DNA of 61,030 nucleotides. Source: JBGPYB01 sp041493035. GTDB taxonomy: Bacteria; Acidobacteriota; Vicinamibacteria; Fen-336. Numbering within the stretch: the stretch's first letter is position 1; each line of letters starts with the position of its first letter. The DNA lies in NCBI GenBank assembly GCA_041493035.1, contig JBGPYB010000005.1, forward strand, positions 1 through 61,030. Direction: 5' to 3'. A program made the translations under genes and the position numbers. Below are positions 51,805-60,006 of this stretch, piece by piece. The notes under the pieces are model-generated. The model worked only from the letters and a program-made list of their open reading frames with translations. It had not been told where the DNA came from and ran no database searches.

Positions 51805-53126
51805 CGCCGGGAAGGCGCAGCCTGCGCGCTTTCGCTTCGAGCAGTGGACTCCTTCTCCTCGTCGTCATCGTCGCCTTCGCAGCGGGGTTCCTTCGAGTGC
51901 TGAGGCGCCAGCCTCCGGCACCGTTTCACGTCGTCCGGGTCGTGGACCCAGCCGAAGAGCCCGTGCTGTGCCGGAGTCGCTTCGTTTCCGCCAGGCAGAA
52001 CGTCCAGACCCACGCGGCCTCGGCGGTCGAGCTGCGGGACGGACGCGTTCGCGCGTTCTGGTATGCGGGCAGCAACGAAGGGGCGCCGGACGTCGAAGTC
52101 CGCACCGCCGTGTTCGATCCCGATCGCAACGCATGGGGTGAAGAAAGAATCGTTGCAAGCCGAGTGAGCACGCAAGAGGCGGTTGGGCGCTTCGTGAAGA
52201 GAATCGGGAACGCCGTCGCCGGCCACGCTGCGGACGGATCCCTCCGGCTCTTCTACGTGACGGGCTCGGTGGGAGGATGGGTCGGCAGCTCCATCACGGT
52301 AATGACGTCGCAGGACGAAGGCGAGACGTGGACCAGGGCGCGACGGCTCATCACCTCCCCCTTCCTGAACCTCAGCACGCTGGTCCGATCCGGGCCGTTT
52401 CTGTACGCCGATGGGACCATGGGCCTGCCCGTCTACCACGAGTTCCTGGGCAAGTTCGGCGAGCTGTTGCGCCTGGACACGACCGGAGGGGTCATCGACA
52501 AGCAGCGATTGGGCTCGGCGGGAAGTGGCCTACAGCCCGTGATTCTTGTGAAGAGCCCACGCGAGGCGCTGGCGCTCTTGCGCTACTCGGGCTCGGAACG
52601 TCCGCACCGGGTGCTCGGCTCGACGACCGTGGACGCGGGGGAGCATTGGACACAGCCGGTCCGGACGTCGCTGTCGAACCCCGACGCCGCCCTCTCGGGC
52701 GTCGTCCTCTCCGACGGGAGAATCCTCGTGGCTCTGAACGATGTTGAAGAAGCTCGCGAGGCTTTGTCTCTGGTCGTCTCCGACGACGGTGGGAATCAGT
52801 GGAGGACCATTTACCAGCTCGAGGACGAATCGGCGGCGCGGGACCAACTGAACGAGGCCGAGTACTCGCGGACCATCGAGGCCCGTGCTCGCGCTTCGGA
52901 CGCGACCGTCGAGGACCCGAGCGCCCACGCCAAGTCCGTACGGCGCGTCACGTACTGGGGCCAGCGGTACCATTTTGAGTTCTCGTATCCTTACTTGATA
53001 GAGACGAGGCGGGGAAGGTTTCACGTTCTCTACACGTGGAACAAGAGCTTCATCAAGGATTTCGAGTTCAACCGGGCCTGGCTGAACATGCGCGTGGCGG
53101 AGGCCTCCGATGCTCGCCTTCACTGA
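51801..53126 (+). CDS. Membrane-anchored sialidase-like (BNR/Asp-box) protein
   Basis: A 441-residue protein with an N-terminal membrane anchor (about 15-33, SSGLLLLVVIVAFAAG) and a six-bladed-propeller sialidase-like domain. At least three Asp-boxes are visible: SQDEGETW, TVDAGEHW and SDDGGNQW. A conserved RVRAFWYAGSNEGAPDVEV blade and FVKRIGNAVAG lie earlier. The frame has no ATG, GTG or TTG where one is needed; the best start is a CTG at 51801 that overlaps the previous stop (CTGA) and follows AGGGAGG. Substrate may be sialic- or nonulosonic-acid glycans. Confidence 0.75.
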   Translation: MTPGRRSLRAFASSSGLLLLVVIVAFAAGFLRVLRRQPPAPFHVVRVVDPAEEPVLCRSRFVSARQNVQTHAASAVELRDGRVRAFWYAGSNEGAPDVEVRTAVFDPDRNAWGEERIVASRVSTQEAVGRFVKRIGNAVAGHAADGSLRLFYVTGSVGGWVGSSITVMTSQDEGETWTRARRLITSPFLNLSTLVRSGPFLYADGTMGLPVYHEFLGKFGELLRLDTTGGVIDKQRLGSAGSGLQPVILVKSPREALALLRYSGSERPHRVLGSTTVDAGEHWTQPVRTSLSNPDAALSGVVLSDGRILVALNDVEEAREALSLVVSDDGGNQWRTIYQLEDESAARDQLNEAEYSRTIEARARASDATVEDPSAHAKSVRRVTYWGQRYHFEFSYPYLIETRRGRFHVLYTWNKSFIKDFEFNRAWLNMRVAEASDARLH

Positions 53127-53721
53127 CGCGACGGGGCTGGCAGGCTCGGCCACGGCGATCGTGGCGGCATCGCTGGTCGTTCCCGTGCGCGGGGGCCTCA
53201 CGCCGGGCCGACGCGCGTTTGTGCTCGCTGGAGTAGCGGTCGTCGCGTTGACGCCGTTCGGGGGCCTTTCGCCCGCTGGTTACCTGCGAGGCCTCACCGG
53301 CGACCTCAGCATCACGACCCTGGCCCTGCTGCTGCGAGTCCTTTGCGGACACGTCTTCAGGTCGGCTCCCGTAGAGGAGAAAGACCAGGTCGTCCTGCAA
53401 GTCCTCGTCGCTGTCGCAGGTCTGGTCCTCTACCCGCTTGCGCTTGGGATCGGGACGTTCGACCCGTACCGGCTGGGCTACGCGAGTCCCTGGCTGATGG
53501 GCACCCTCTTGCTCGTCGTCTTGACCACTTGGCTGCGGGGGCTCCACCTGGCGACCTGGTGCATCGCGCTCGCGGCGCTCGCATACTCCGTCGGCTGGTA
53601 CGAATCCAACAATCTCTGGGACTATCTGCTCGATCCCCTGGTCGCGACGTACGGGCTGTCGGCCCTCGTCCGAAGGGCCGCACGGCGGCGATCCCCTCGA
53701 ACGCGCCCTACCGGAGGTTGA
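53110..53721 (+). CDS. Integral membrane hypothetical protein
   Basis: A 203-residue membrane protein with about six hydrophobic helices (for example TAIVAASLVVP, ITTLALLLRVLCG, VLQVLVAVAGLVLYPLALGI, LMGTLLLVVLTTWL). No named family recognised. It overlaps the sialidase-like gene by 17 bases, so it is cotranslated with it and probably functions with the GT39 protein and sialidase. Confidence 0.7.
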   Translation: MLAFTDATGLAGSATAIVAASLVVPVRGGLTPGRRAFVLAGVAVVALTPFGGLSPAGYLRGLTGDLSITTLALLLRVLCGHVFRSAPVEEKDQVVLQVLVAVAGLVLYPLALGIGTFDPYRLGYASPWLMGTLLLVVLTTWLRGLHLATWCIALAALAYSVGWYESNNLWDYLLDPLVATYGLSALVRRAARRRSPRTRPTGG

Positions 53722-53777
53722 AGCTCCCGGTTGAGGACGAGGAAACATCGTTTGCCGGCCCCTCGACCTGGCCAAGT

Positions 53778-56621
53778 CTACCGCAACTCACAGCGACACC
53801 CGGGAGCGCAGCAGAAAGGGGGAACTGCCACCTTGAGTTGCACCGGACCGGTTGCGAGGCGCGCGTCGACGATCAGGGTACCACCCTGTCGGGGGGCGGT
53901 GACACCGCTCGGCCACACGACCAGCACGCTGTTGGCCTCACCGGCGCCTGTGTAGGGTACGCTGATCGGCAGCGCTGCGGTGACGCGGTACCGCTTGCCA
54001 CGCTCTTCGAGCGCGACGCCCGTGATCCGTGCGTCGCGAAGCGGTCCAGTGCCGGCGTTGTTCAGGGTGAGGAGGCCGGCGATTCGATTCCGGGACGAGC
54101 AGAAGACAGACGCTCGAAGCTCCAGGCGCGGCGTGCCCTCGGAAGCGATCCCATAGCTGACGGCCTGGGAAATGCCACCCCCCGGCGACGGGTTCGAGAC
54201 GGCGACAGTATGGGCGCCGGGCGTTGCGATGCCGGTGGGCAGGTCGAGGAGCAGAAGGGATCTCGAGCGGAAGATGACCGTGCGTTCGCCACCGTCCCAC
54301 AGAGCGACCGTGCGCGGCGTGAATCCGTTGCCGGTGAGCTCAAGTCGCACGGTACCGGGGGTCGTGTCCGCGGTCGAGAGCGGCTGGACCGCCGCGAGTT
54401 CCGGTGCGGGGTAATCCAGTTGCAGATCCATCGAGAACGGTTCGGTGGCGTTGATCCCGGCGTTCACGAGGGAGAGCTTGTGGCTCCCGCCCAGCGATTG
54501 GAGCGTCGAGGGAATGAGAGCGAAGAGCTGGTAGCTCGTGCTGTAGACGGTGGAGCCCCCCTGGTCCACTGTCGTGGTCGTCGCTCCGAGGCCGGTGGGC
54601 AGGGGCACGTCGTCGAGCGTGAGCACCGACTGAGGGTCGAGCCACTCCACCTGCACTCCGACTGACTCGAGGGGGGTCGTGTCGAGGCCGACGCCGATGA
54701 GCCCTCCCCCGGCCGTCAGCACCTCGGTGGCGCAGGGGCTCTCGAAGAGGGGGTTGCTGGTGCCGAGCACGGTCCCGAACGGAGGCGGTATCTGGTCGAC
54801 CGGTGGCGGAGGCAGGTGGCCGAAGAGCGTGCCCGCGTCTCCGCAGGCGTCACCGAAGTTCTGCGCACCGGCGAATTGACGGATGAAAACCGATGGGTTC
54901 AAGTTCGGCGCCGGAGCTGCGGCCCAGAGCACGGTCATCTCCAAGGGGTTCGAGACCTGAAACCAGATGTTGAAAGCTCCCGGGGTGCCCACCTGGAGAC
55001 GGACCGTCCCCTGTCGCGCGAGGGCGGGCGCCGGAATGTCCACGGCGTAGATGTCTCCCGGATCGCCCGTCTCGATGAAGGTGCTCGTCGTGGGGATGCC
55101 ATTGACGATGAAGACGTCGTCAGGAGGCGTGCGTCGCACGAGGGCGAGGACCTGCACGCTCCCCACTCCCGGGGGCAGGGCCTTGCTGCACGTGCCGGGG
55201 CCGAGGGCGGCTTGCGTCCGACACGCGTCGACCAGGAGCGGCGGTCTGGTGTCGGAAGTAATGATGTGTTCGTTGCCCGGGAACGTGGGTTGAGTGTCGT
55301 CCGCCAGGGAGACGTTCGACGAGTAGCTCGCGAGATCGAAGGTGGCCTTGGAGAACGGCAGCGTCAGCGGTCCGCCCCCGGGGTTGAAGCTGAAGCTCGG
55401 CACGTCCACCGTGATGACGTCGAGGTCGACCGACCTGCCGTGGAACGCAGCCCGGAACGGGTCCGCCTGGATGGCCGGGGTCGCCTGAAGGAGGGTCGAA
55501 TTGCTGAAGGAAGAGTTCTTGTCGATGATCGGCCTCAGGCGCAGCGCGCTCCCGGCCGGCGGTCCTGTGAAGTGCACGCTCTCCCCCACAGGCACTGATG
55601 GTGTCGCCCCCGACCCGACCGGTTGACCGTTCTCGTCTCTGACTTCGAAGTGAATCATGGGATGCGGCTCGAAACGAAGCGCCTGGTGCACGCCCGCGCT
55701 CAGCCCAGGGGTCAGTTCCAGGATGTGGTACTCGAGATCACCGAGGCCGAGGTTGATCGTGTTGCTCAGCGGAACGAGGATGAGGGAGTTGGAGACGAAG
55801 CTGTTGAGGGCGATACCCGCAAAGAGGAAGTCGTCGTCGGGCACGAAGGAGACGAGGGCATTCGGATTGTTGGCATCACCCCGGGCGCCCTGTCCGTTCA
55901 GGAGGGGGCGGCGAGCCCTGCCATTGATGATGCCGGCCAGGCCGGGCGCATCGTTGCAGCAGGAGAACCCCTTTGGGATCGCCGAGTCGAAGTACCGGCT
56001 CAAAGTGAAGAGCTTCCGGTCGTCGTGGACGGCCTTGTCGATGAGCGTGAACTTGTTGCCGGGCAGGATGGCGGGCGCCAGAAGAGCGTCGAAATCGGTC
56101 TTCAAGAGAAGGTCGGCCCTGAAGGTGGGCCCTGTGCTGACGAAGCTCGCCGTGGCCTCGGGGCGGAAGCTCGTCTTGACGACGAAGGGTTGGCCCGGAA
56201 GGACGGTCTCCAGGTCGGGATACTCGATCTCCACATCCATCGGATAGTTGACCACCACCTGGCCCGCATCGGCGCCGGCATCGAGTCGCAGTCCGGCACC
56301 GAGGCGGAGGTTGTAGTCGACACCGGCACCGACCCTGAATGTCGGAATGAGCGGGAGGTCCACCGTGAAGAACCCACCGATCGTCCCGGGGCCAAAGCCG
56401 AAGGGTCCGGCGCCAATCGACTCTCCGACATTGAATGCCCCGGGTGCCGAGCCCCAGACGCCCGCCGACGCGTTGAAGCGCAGCCGATAGAACTCGGTCG
56501 TCCGCCGGTTGAAGTCGACCGGCGGCAGTGTCAGCACCCGCGTCTGGGCTCGTGCGGGCCATGGTGTCAGGCCCACGACGAGGAGGCTCAAGGCAACCGC
56601 GGACCGACCGATCGTCTTCAT
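53778..56621 (-). CDS. Large secreted beta-rich protein with IPT/TIG-like domains
   Basis: A 947-residue exported protein. A signal peptide (AVALSLLVVGLTPWPARA) is followed by long beta-rich regions. The C-terminal third has IPT/TIG-like domains (PELAAVQPLSTADTTPGTVR, LTGNGFTPRTVALWDGGERT), typical of surface proteins. It ends in a cysteine-rich tail (CCAPGCRCELR). The ATG at 56621 has GGAGGGAG six bases upstream; the frame stays open to 56897 without conserved sequence. Function unknown; cell surface or secreted. Confidence 0.75.
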   Translation of the reverse strand: MKTIGRSAVALSLLVVGLTPWPARAQTRVLTLPPVDFNRRTTEFYRLRFNASAGVWGSAPGAFNVGESIGAGPFGFGPGTIGGFFTVDLPLIPTFRVGAGVDYNLRLGAGLRLDAGADAGQVVVNYPMDVEIEYPDLETVLPGQPFVVKTSFRPEATASFVSTGPTFRADLLLKTDFDALLAPAILPGNKFTLIDKAVHDDRKLFTLSRYFDSAIPKGFSCCNDAPGLAGIINGRARRPLLNGQGARGDANNPNALVSFVPDDDFLFAGIALNSFVSNSLILVPLSNTINLGLGDLEYHILELTPGLSAGVHQALRFEPHPMIHFEVRDENGQPVGSGATPSVPVGESVHFTGPPAGSALRLRPIIDKNSSFSNSTLLQATPAIQADPFRAAFHGRSVDLDVITVDVPSFSFNPGGGPLTLPFSKATFDLASYSSNVSLADDTQPTFPGNEHIITSDTRPPLLVDACRTQAALGPGTCSKALPPGVGSVQVLALVRRTPPDDVFIVNGIPTTSTFIETGDPGDIYAVDIPAPALARQGTVRLQVGTPGAFNIWFQVSNPLEMTVLWAAAPAPNLNPSVFIRQFAGAQNFGDACGDAGTLFGHLPPPPVDQIPPPFGTVLGTSNPLFESPCATEVLTAGGGLIGVGLDTTPLESVGVQVEWLDPQSVLTLDDVPLPTGLGATTTTVDQGGSTVYSTSYQLFALIPSTLQSLGGSHKLSLVNAGINATEPFSMDLQLDYPAPELAAVQPLSTADTTPGTVRLELTGNGFTPRTVALWDGGERTVIFRSRSLLLLDLPTGIATPGAHTVAVSNPSPGGGISQAVSYGIASEGTPRLELRASVFCSSRNRIAGLLTLNNAGTGPLRDARITGVALEERGKRYRVTAALPISVPYTGAGEANSVLVVWPSGVTAPRQGGTLIVDARLATGPVQLKVAVPPFCCAPGCRCELR

Positions 56622-56769
56622 GGCGCTCCCTCCATTCCGACCCGCTCGACCCATCAGTCGGCGAGCGGCCGTCTCGGAGGAAGCTAACAGCCCGGCCCGA
56701 CCCGCGGCAGACATGAACATGCGGGTCCCTTTGGGCGCACAAGGAGTAACATCGCCCGAGTGACTGGGG

Positions 56770-57354
56770 GTGGGATTGGTGAAGGCACGGTTGCTGATCG
56801 TCCCGATGCTATTGAGCGTGCAGCTGTCGGCCCAACAGGCGCCGTCGCCGGACGAGCCACGGTTCACTGGCGGCGGGCAGCTCCTGCGCCCCGACAATTA
56901 CAGGGAATGGGTCTTTCTCACCTCGGGCCTCGGGATGACGTATGGTCTCGTCGACGCGGCGACAGCGGCCAACCCACAGTTCGACAACGTCTTCGTCGCG
57001 CCGCGAGCCTACAAGGCCTTCATGGAAACCGGCACGTGGCCCGACAAGACCATGTTGGCTCTGGAGGTCCGCTCCGCGGGAAGCAAAGGCTCGATCAACA
57101 AGGGCGGGCACTACCAGGAGGGAATGGTCGACCTGGAAGTTCACGTCAAGGATCAGTCCCGGTTCCCGAGCAAGTGGGCGTTCGTCGCCTTCGGCGCCTC
57201 CGCGCCGAAGGGAAAGCCTCTCGAGCCCCATTCGAACTGCCAGGAGTGCCATTCCAAGAACGGCGCCGTCGACGAAACGTTCGTGCAGTTCTATCCGACG
57301 CTGATTCCCACGGCCAAGGTGAAGGGGACCTTCAGGCCGGCGGCCAAGGAGTAG
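56770..57354 (+). CDS. Cytochrome P460-family protein
   Basis: A 194-residue exported c-type cytochrome. A signal peptide (LLIVPMLLSVQLSAQQAP) and the P460 layout are visible: YREWVFLTSGLGMTYG, VFVAPRAYKAFMETGTWPDK, EVRSAGSKGSINKGG and the heme site CQECHSKNG. P460 cytochromes oxidise hydroxylamine or detoxify nitric oxide; many family members are uncharacterised. GTG start at 56770; an in-frame start three codons later is possible. It diverges from the large secreted protein gene. Confidence 0.85.
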   Translation: MGLVKARLLIVPMLLSVQLSAQQAPSPDEPRFTGGGQLLRPDNYREWVFLTSGLGMTYGLVDAATAANPQFDNVFVAPRAYKAFMETGTWPDKTMLALEVRSAGSKGSINKGGHYQEGMVDLEVHVKDQSRFPSKWAFVAFGASAPKGKPLEPHSNCQECHSKNGAVDETFVQFYPTLIPTAKVKGTFRPAAKE

Positions 57355-57368
57355 CGGCCTCGAAGGAA

Positions 57369-57703
57369 ATGGCTAGAGTTCGGGGCCGGACCTTGATCGA
57401 CGTCGTCGCGTTTGTGCGCGAGTCCGGGGGCGAGTCGGGGCTCCAGGCGACTCGCGGCAGCCTGGACCCCGACTCGCGTCAACGATCTGGCGGATGTTCT
57501 ACGACTGCGGGAGCCTGGTCGTGTCTGGGGAAGGGGACGATGCAGTCGGCCAGATCCACGACTTCCCGACGACCTCCGAGCTGTGCGAGCGCTTCTGCGG
57601 CAGCTGGGAGGCGGTCGCCAGCACACCGGAGCGCGAGGCCCACGCGACGGAGACCCGATGCGTCCTGCGCGGCGACCCGTACTGCGAGTTCCGGGTTCGC
57701 TAG
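57369..57703 (+). pseudogene. Internally deleted copy of the V4R-like gene
   Basis: ATG 57369 with AAGGA upstream opens VRGRTLIDVVAFVRESGGES, matching the first residues of the protein at 48298. The frame then changes, and from about 57485 the sequence reads TIWRMFYDCGSLVVSGEGDD, QIHDFPTTSELCERF and RCVLRGDPYCEFRVR, the C-terminal third of the same family. About 75 to 80 central residues are missing and the two parts are out of frame. It is a paralogue damaged by deletion. Confidence 0.75.
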
Positions 57704-57835
57704 CCCGCGGGGTCGCCCGTTGACCGCCGGCTCGATGTACGATCGGGGGGAAGGCAGGCACCCACGCACCCTCTCCTCGGCCGATCTCTCCTGAACGTAC
57801 CGCCCCCGCCGGAAGGCTGCTTCCGTGGTCAGACG

Positions 57836-58840
57836 GTGCTCGTGACCGGGGCGGGGGGCTCCATCGCGTCGGCCCTCTGCCGCTCGCTTGGCGCCCTCGA
57901 CGCCGAGCGCTTGATCCTCGTCGACCATGCCGAGGGGAACCTCGAACGCATCGACCGGCAACTGCGCGAACGATTCCCCGCCGCGCGGACCACGGCGATC
58001 CTGGGAGACATCGGCGAGCGCCCGCTCGTGGACCGCGTCTTCGAGGAGCACCGTCCCGACGTCGTTTTCCACGCCGCGGCCTTCAAACATGTCCCGCTCC
58101 TCGAGGGGCAGCCCCTTGCGGCTCTCGCGAACAACGTCCTTCCGACGCAGCTGTTGGCTGCGGCGGCCGTCGGCTGGGGAGCGCGCCGTTTCGTGCTCCT
58201 CTCCACCGACAAGGCCGTCAATCCCACCAGCGTCATGGGCGTATCCAAGCGCGTGGCCGAGCTGGTGGTGCTCGCGAGTAGCACAAGGACCACGCAGACC
58301 ACATGCCTTCGGCTCGGCAACGTCCTCGGCAGCTCCGGAAGCGTCGTCCCTCGCTTGCGCGCCCAGATACGCCGGCGGCGCCCTCTCACCCTGAGCCACC
58401 CCGATGCGACCCGCTACTTCGCGGCGCCCCGCGAGGCGGTGGCTTTTCTGCTGAACGCGGCCCACGTCGAGGCGGGCGGCAGTATCCTGCTCCCCGACCT
58501 CGGCCCTCCGGTTCCCATCGTCGATCTCGCCCGACGACTTTTGCATGCGGCCTCCGTGGACCTCCCCGTGACCTTCGTGGGGCTCCAGCCGGGTGAAAAG
58601 CTCCACGAGCAACGACACACGGCCGCCGAGCGGCCGGAGTCGACGGGTGTGCCGGGCCTCGACCGCGTGGACGGACCTCGCCCCGCGAAGGCCTCCTTGG
58701 GCGCCTCGCTCGAAGAGCTGCGGGAGATCGTGCAGCAGCGCGACGCCGCCGCGCTCCCGGCCTGGCTGAGGCGCGTGGTTCCGGAGTACGCGCCCAGCTC
58801 CCGCGTCCTCGAGGCAGCGCGCGCCGCGTGCGCCCGATGA
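57836..58840 (+). CDS. FlaA1/PglF-type UDP-sugar 4,6-dehydratase (LegB-like)
   Basis: A 334-residue NAD(P)-binding short-chain dehydrogenase of the CapD/FlaA1 type. It has the Rossmann glycine motif (LVTGAGGSIASAL) and the active site STDKAVNPTSVMGVSKR, in which Met replaces the usual Tyr of YxxxK, as in PglF and WbpM. It makes UDP-4-keto-6-deoxy sugars. The first in-frame start is a GTG inside the conserved strand, so translation may begin upstream, perhaps at CTG 57791. It overlaps the epimerase gene by four bases. Confidence 0.85.
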   Translation: MLVTGAGGSIASALCRSLGALDAERLILVDHAEGNLERIDRQLRERFPAARTTAILGDIGERPLVDRVFEEHRPDVVFHAAAFKHVPLLEGQPLAALANNVLPTQLLAAAAVGWGARRFVLLSTDKAVNPTSVMGVSKRVAELVVLASSTRTTQTTCLRLGNVLGSSGSVVPRLRAQIRRRRPLTLSHPDATRYFAAPREAVAFLLNAAHVEAGGSILLPDLGPPVPIVDLARRLLHAASVDLPVTFVGLQPGEKLHEQRHTAAERPESTGVPGLDRVDGPRPAKASLGASLEELREIVQQRDAAALPAWLRRVVPEYAPSSRVLEAARAACAR

Positions 58841-60006
58841 CGTCTCCCCGGCGCACTGTCGCGGTGGTCACGACGTCGCGAGCGGATTACAACCATCTCT
58901 ACTGGCCGATCAAGGAGCTGCAAGCGCGCCCCGGGATCGACTTGCGCCTCATCGCGATGGGCGCGCATCTCTCTCCGGAGTTCGGAGACACCGTTCAGGA
59001 GATCGAGAGCGACGGCTTTACGGTCCATGATCGCGTGGAGTGCCTCCTGAGTTCCGATACCGACGTCGGCATGGCCAAGTCGATTGGCGTCGCAACGCTC
59101 GGGCTCGCCGACATCTTCGGGCGCCTCCGTCCCGACATCCTGCTTCTGATCGCGGACCGCTACGAGCTTCTGGCTCCGGCCAGCGTGGCCCTCGCCCTGC
59201 GCATCCCCATCGCCCACATCGAGGGGGGCGAGGTGAGCGAGGGGGCGATCGACGACGCCGTCCGCAACGCCCTCACGAAGCTGAGCCACGTCCATTTCAC
59301 GCCCACCGAGTCCGCGCGGCGAAGGGTGCTGGCCATGGGCGAAGAGGACTGGCGCGTTCATCGCGTGGGCGCACCGTCCCTCGATCACCTCGAACGCCAT
59401 TCGCTGCCGACGCCGGGTGATCTCGCCACGAAGCTCAAGTTGGAGCTACATCCGCCGACGCTGATGGTGGCCTATCACCCCATCACCCTCGCCCGTGATA
59501 CGCTGCGCGAGGCCGACTCCCTCTTCGGCGCCCTGGCCCGGCTGCCTCACCAGATCCTCTTCTCCTTCCCCAACGCCGACGCGGGAAGCCGCGCCCTCAT
59601 CGGACGCGCCCAGGCCTTCTGCACCGAGTACCCGCGGGCTCGCCTCTTCGTGAACCTGAACCCCCTCGACTACTGGGGGCTGCTGAAGGTCGTCGACGTC
59701 TTCGTCGGCAACTCCAGCAGCGGGATCATGGAGACGCCCACCCTTCGCCTCCCCACCGTCAACATCGGCCTGCGCCAGGAGGGACGCGAACGTGCGCGCA
59801 ACGTGGTCGACGCCGCCCCGGAGGCCGAGGCCATCGTGAACGCCGTGACGCGGTGCCTGGACCCCGCGTTCCTCGCGTCGCTCGACGGCATGGTCAGCCC
59901 CTACGGCGACGGTCACGCCGGGGAGCGCATCGCCGACGTGCTGAGCCGCGTCCCCCTGGGTGAGGCGCTGCTCCGCAAGCGGGCGGCGCCGCTTCCCGCA
60001 CCGTGA
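58837..60006 (+). CDS. Hydrolysing UDP-N-acetyl sugar 2-epimerase (NeuC/LegG-like)
   Basis: A 389-residue enzyme that releases UDP and inverts C2 of an N-acetylhexosamine, giving a free ManNAc-type sugar. Typical features are TVAVVTTSRADYNHLYWPIK, LLLIADRYELLAPASVALAL, IAHIEGGEVSEGAIDD and VFVGNSSSGIMETP. It could be NeuC (sialic acid) or LegG (legionaminic acid). The dehydratase and aminotransferase around it favour LegG. ATG at 58837 overlaps the previous stop; an in-frame start three codons earlier exists. Confidence 0.87.
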   Translation: MTSPRRTVAVVTTSRADYNHLYWPIKELQARPGIDLRLIAMGAHLSPEFGDTVQEIESDGFTVHDRVECLLSSDTDVGMAKSIGVATLGLADIFGRLRPDILLLIADRYELLAPASVALALRIPIAHIEGGEVSEGAIDDAVRNALTKLSHVHFTPTESARRRVLAMGEEDWRVHRVGAPSLDHLERHSLPTPGDLATKLKLELHPPTLMVAYHPITLARDTLREADSLFGALARLPHQILFSFPNADAGSRALIGRAQAFCTEYPRARLFVNLNPLDYWGLLKVVDVFVGNSSSGIMETPTLRLPTVNIGLRQEGRERARNVVDAAPEAEAIVNAVTRCLDPAFLASLDGMVSPYGDGHAGERIADVLSRVPLGEALLRKRAAPLPAP

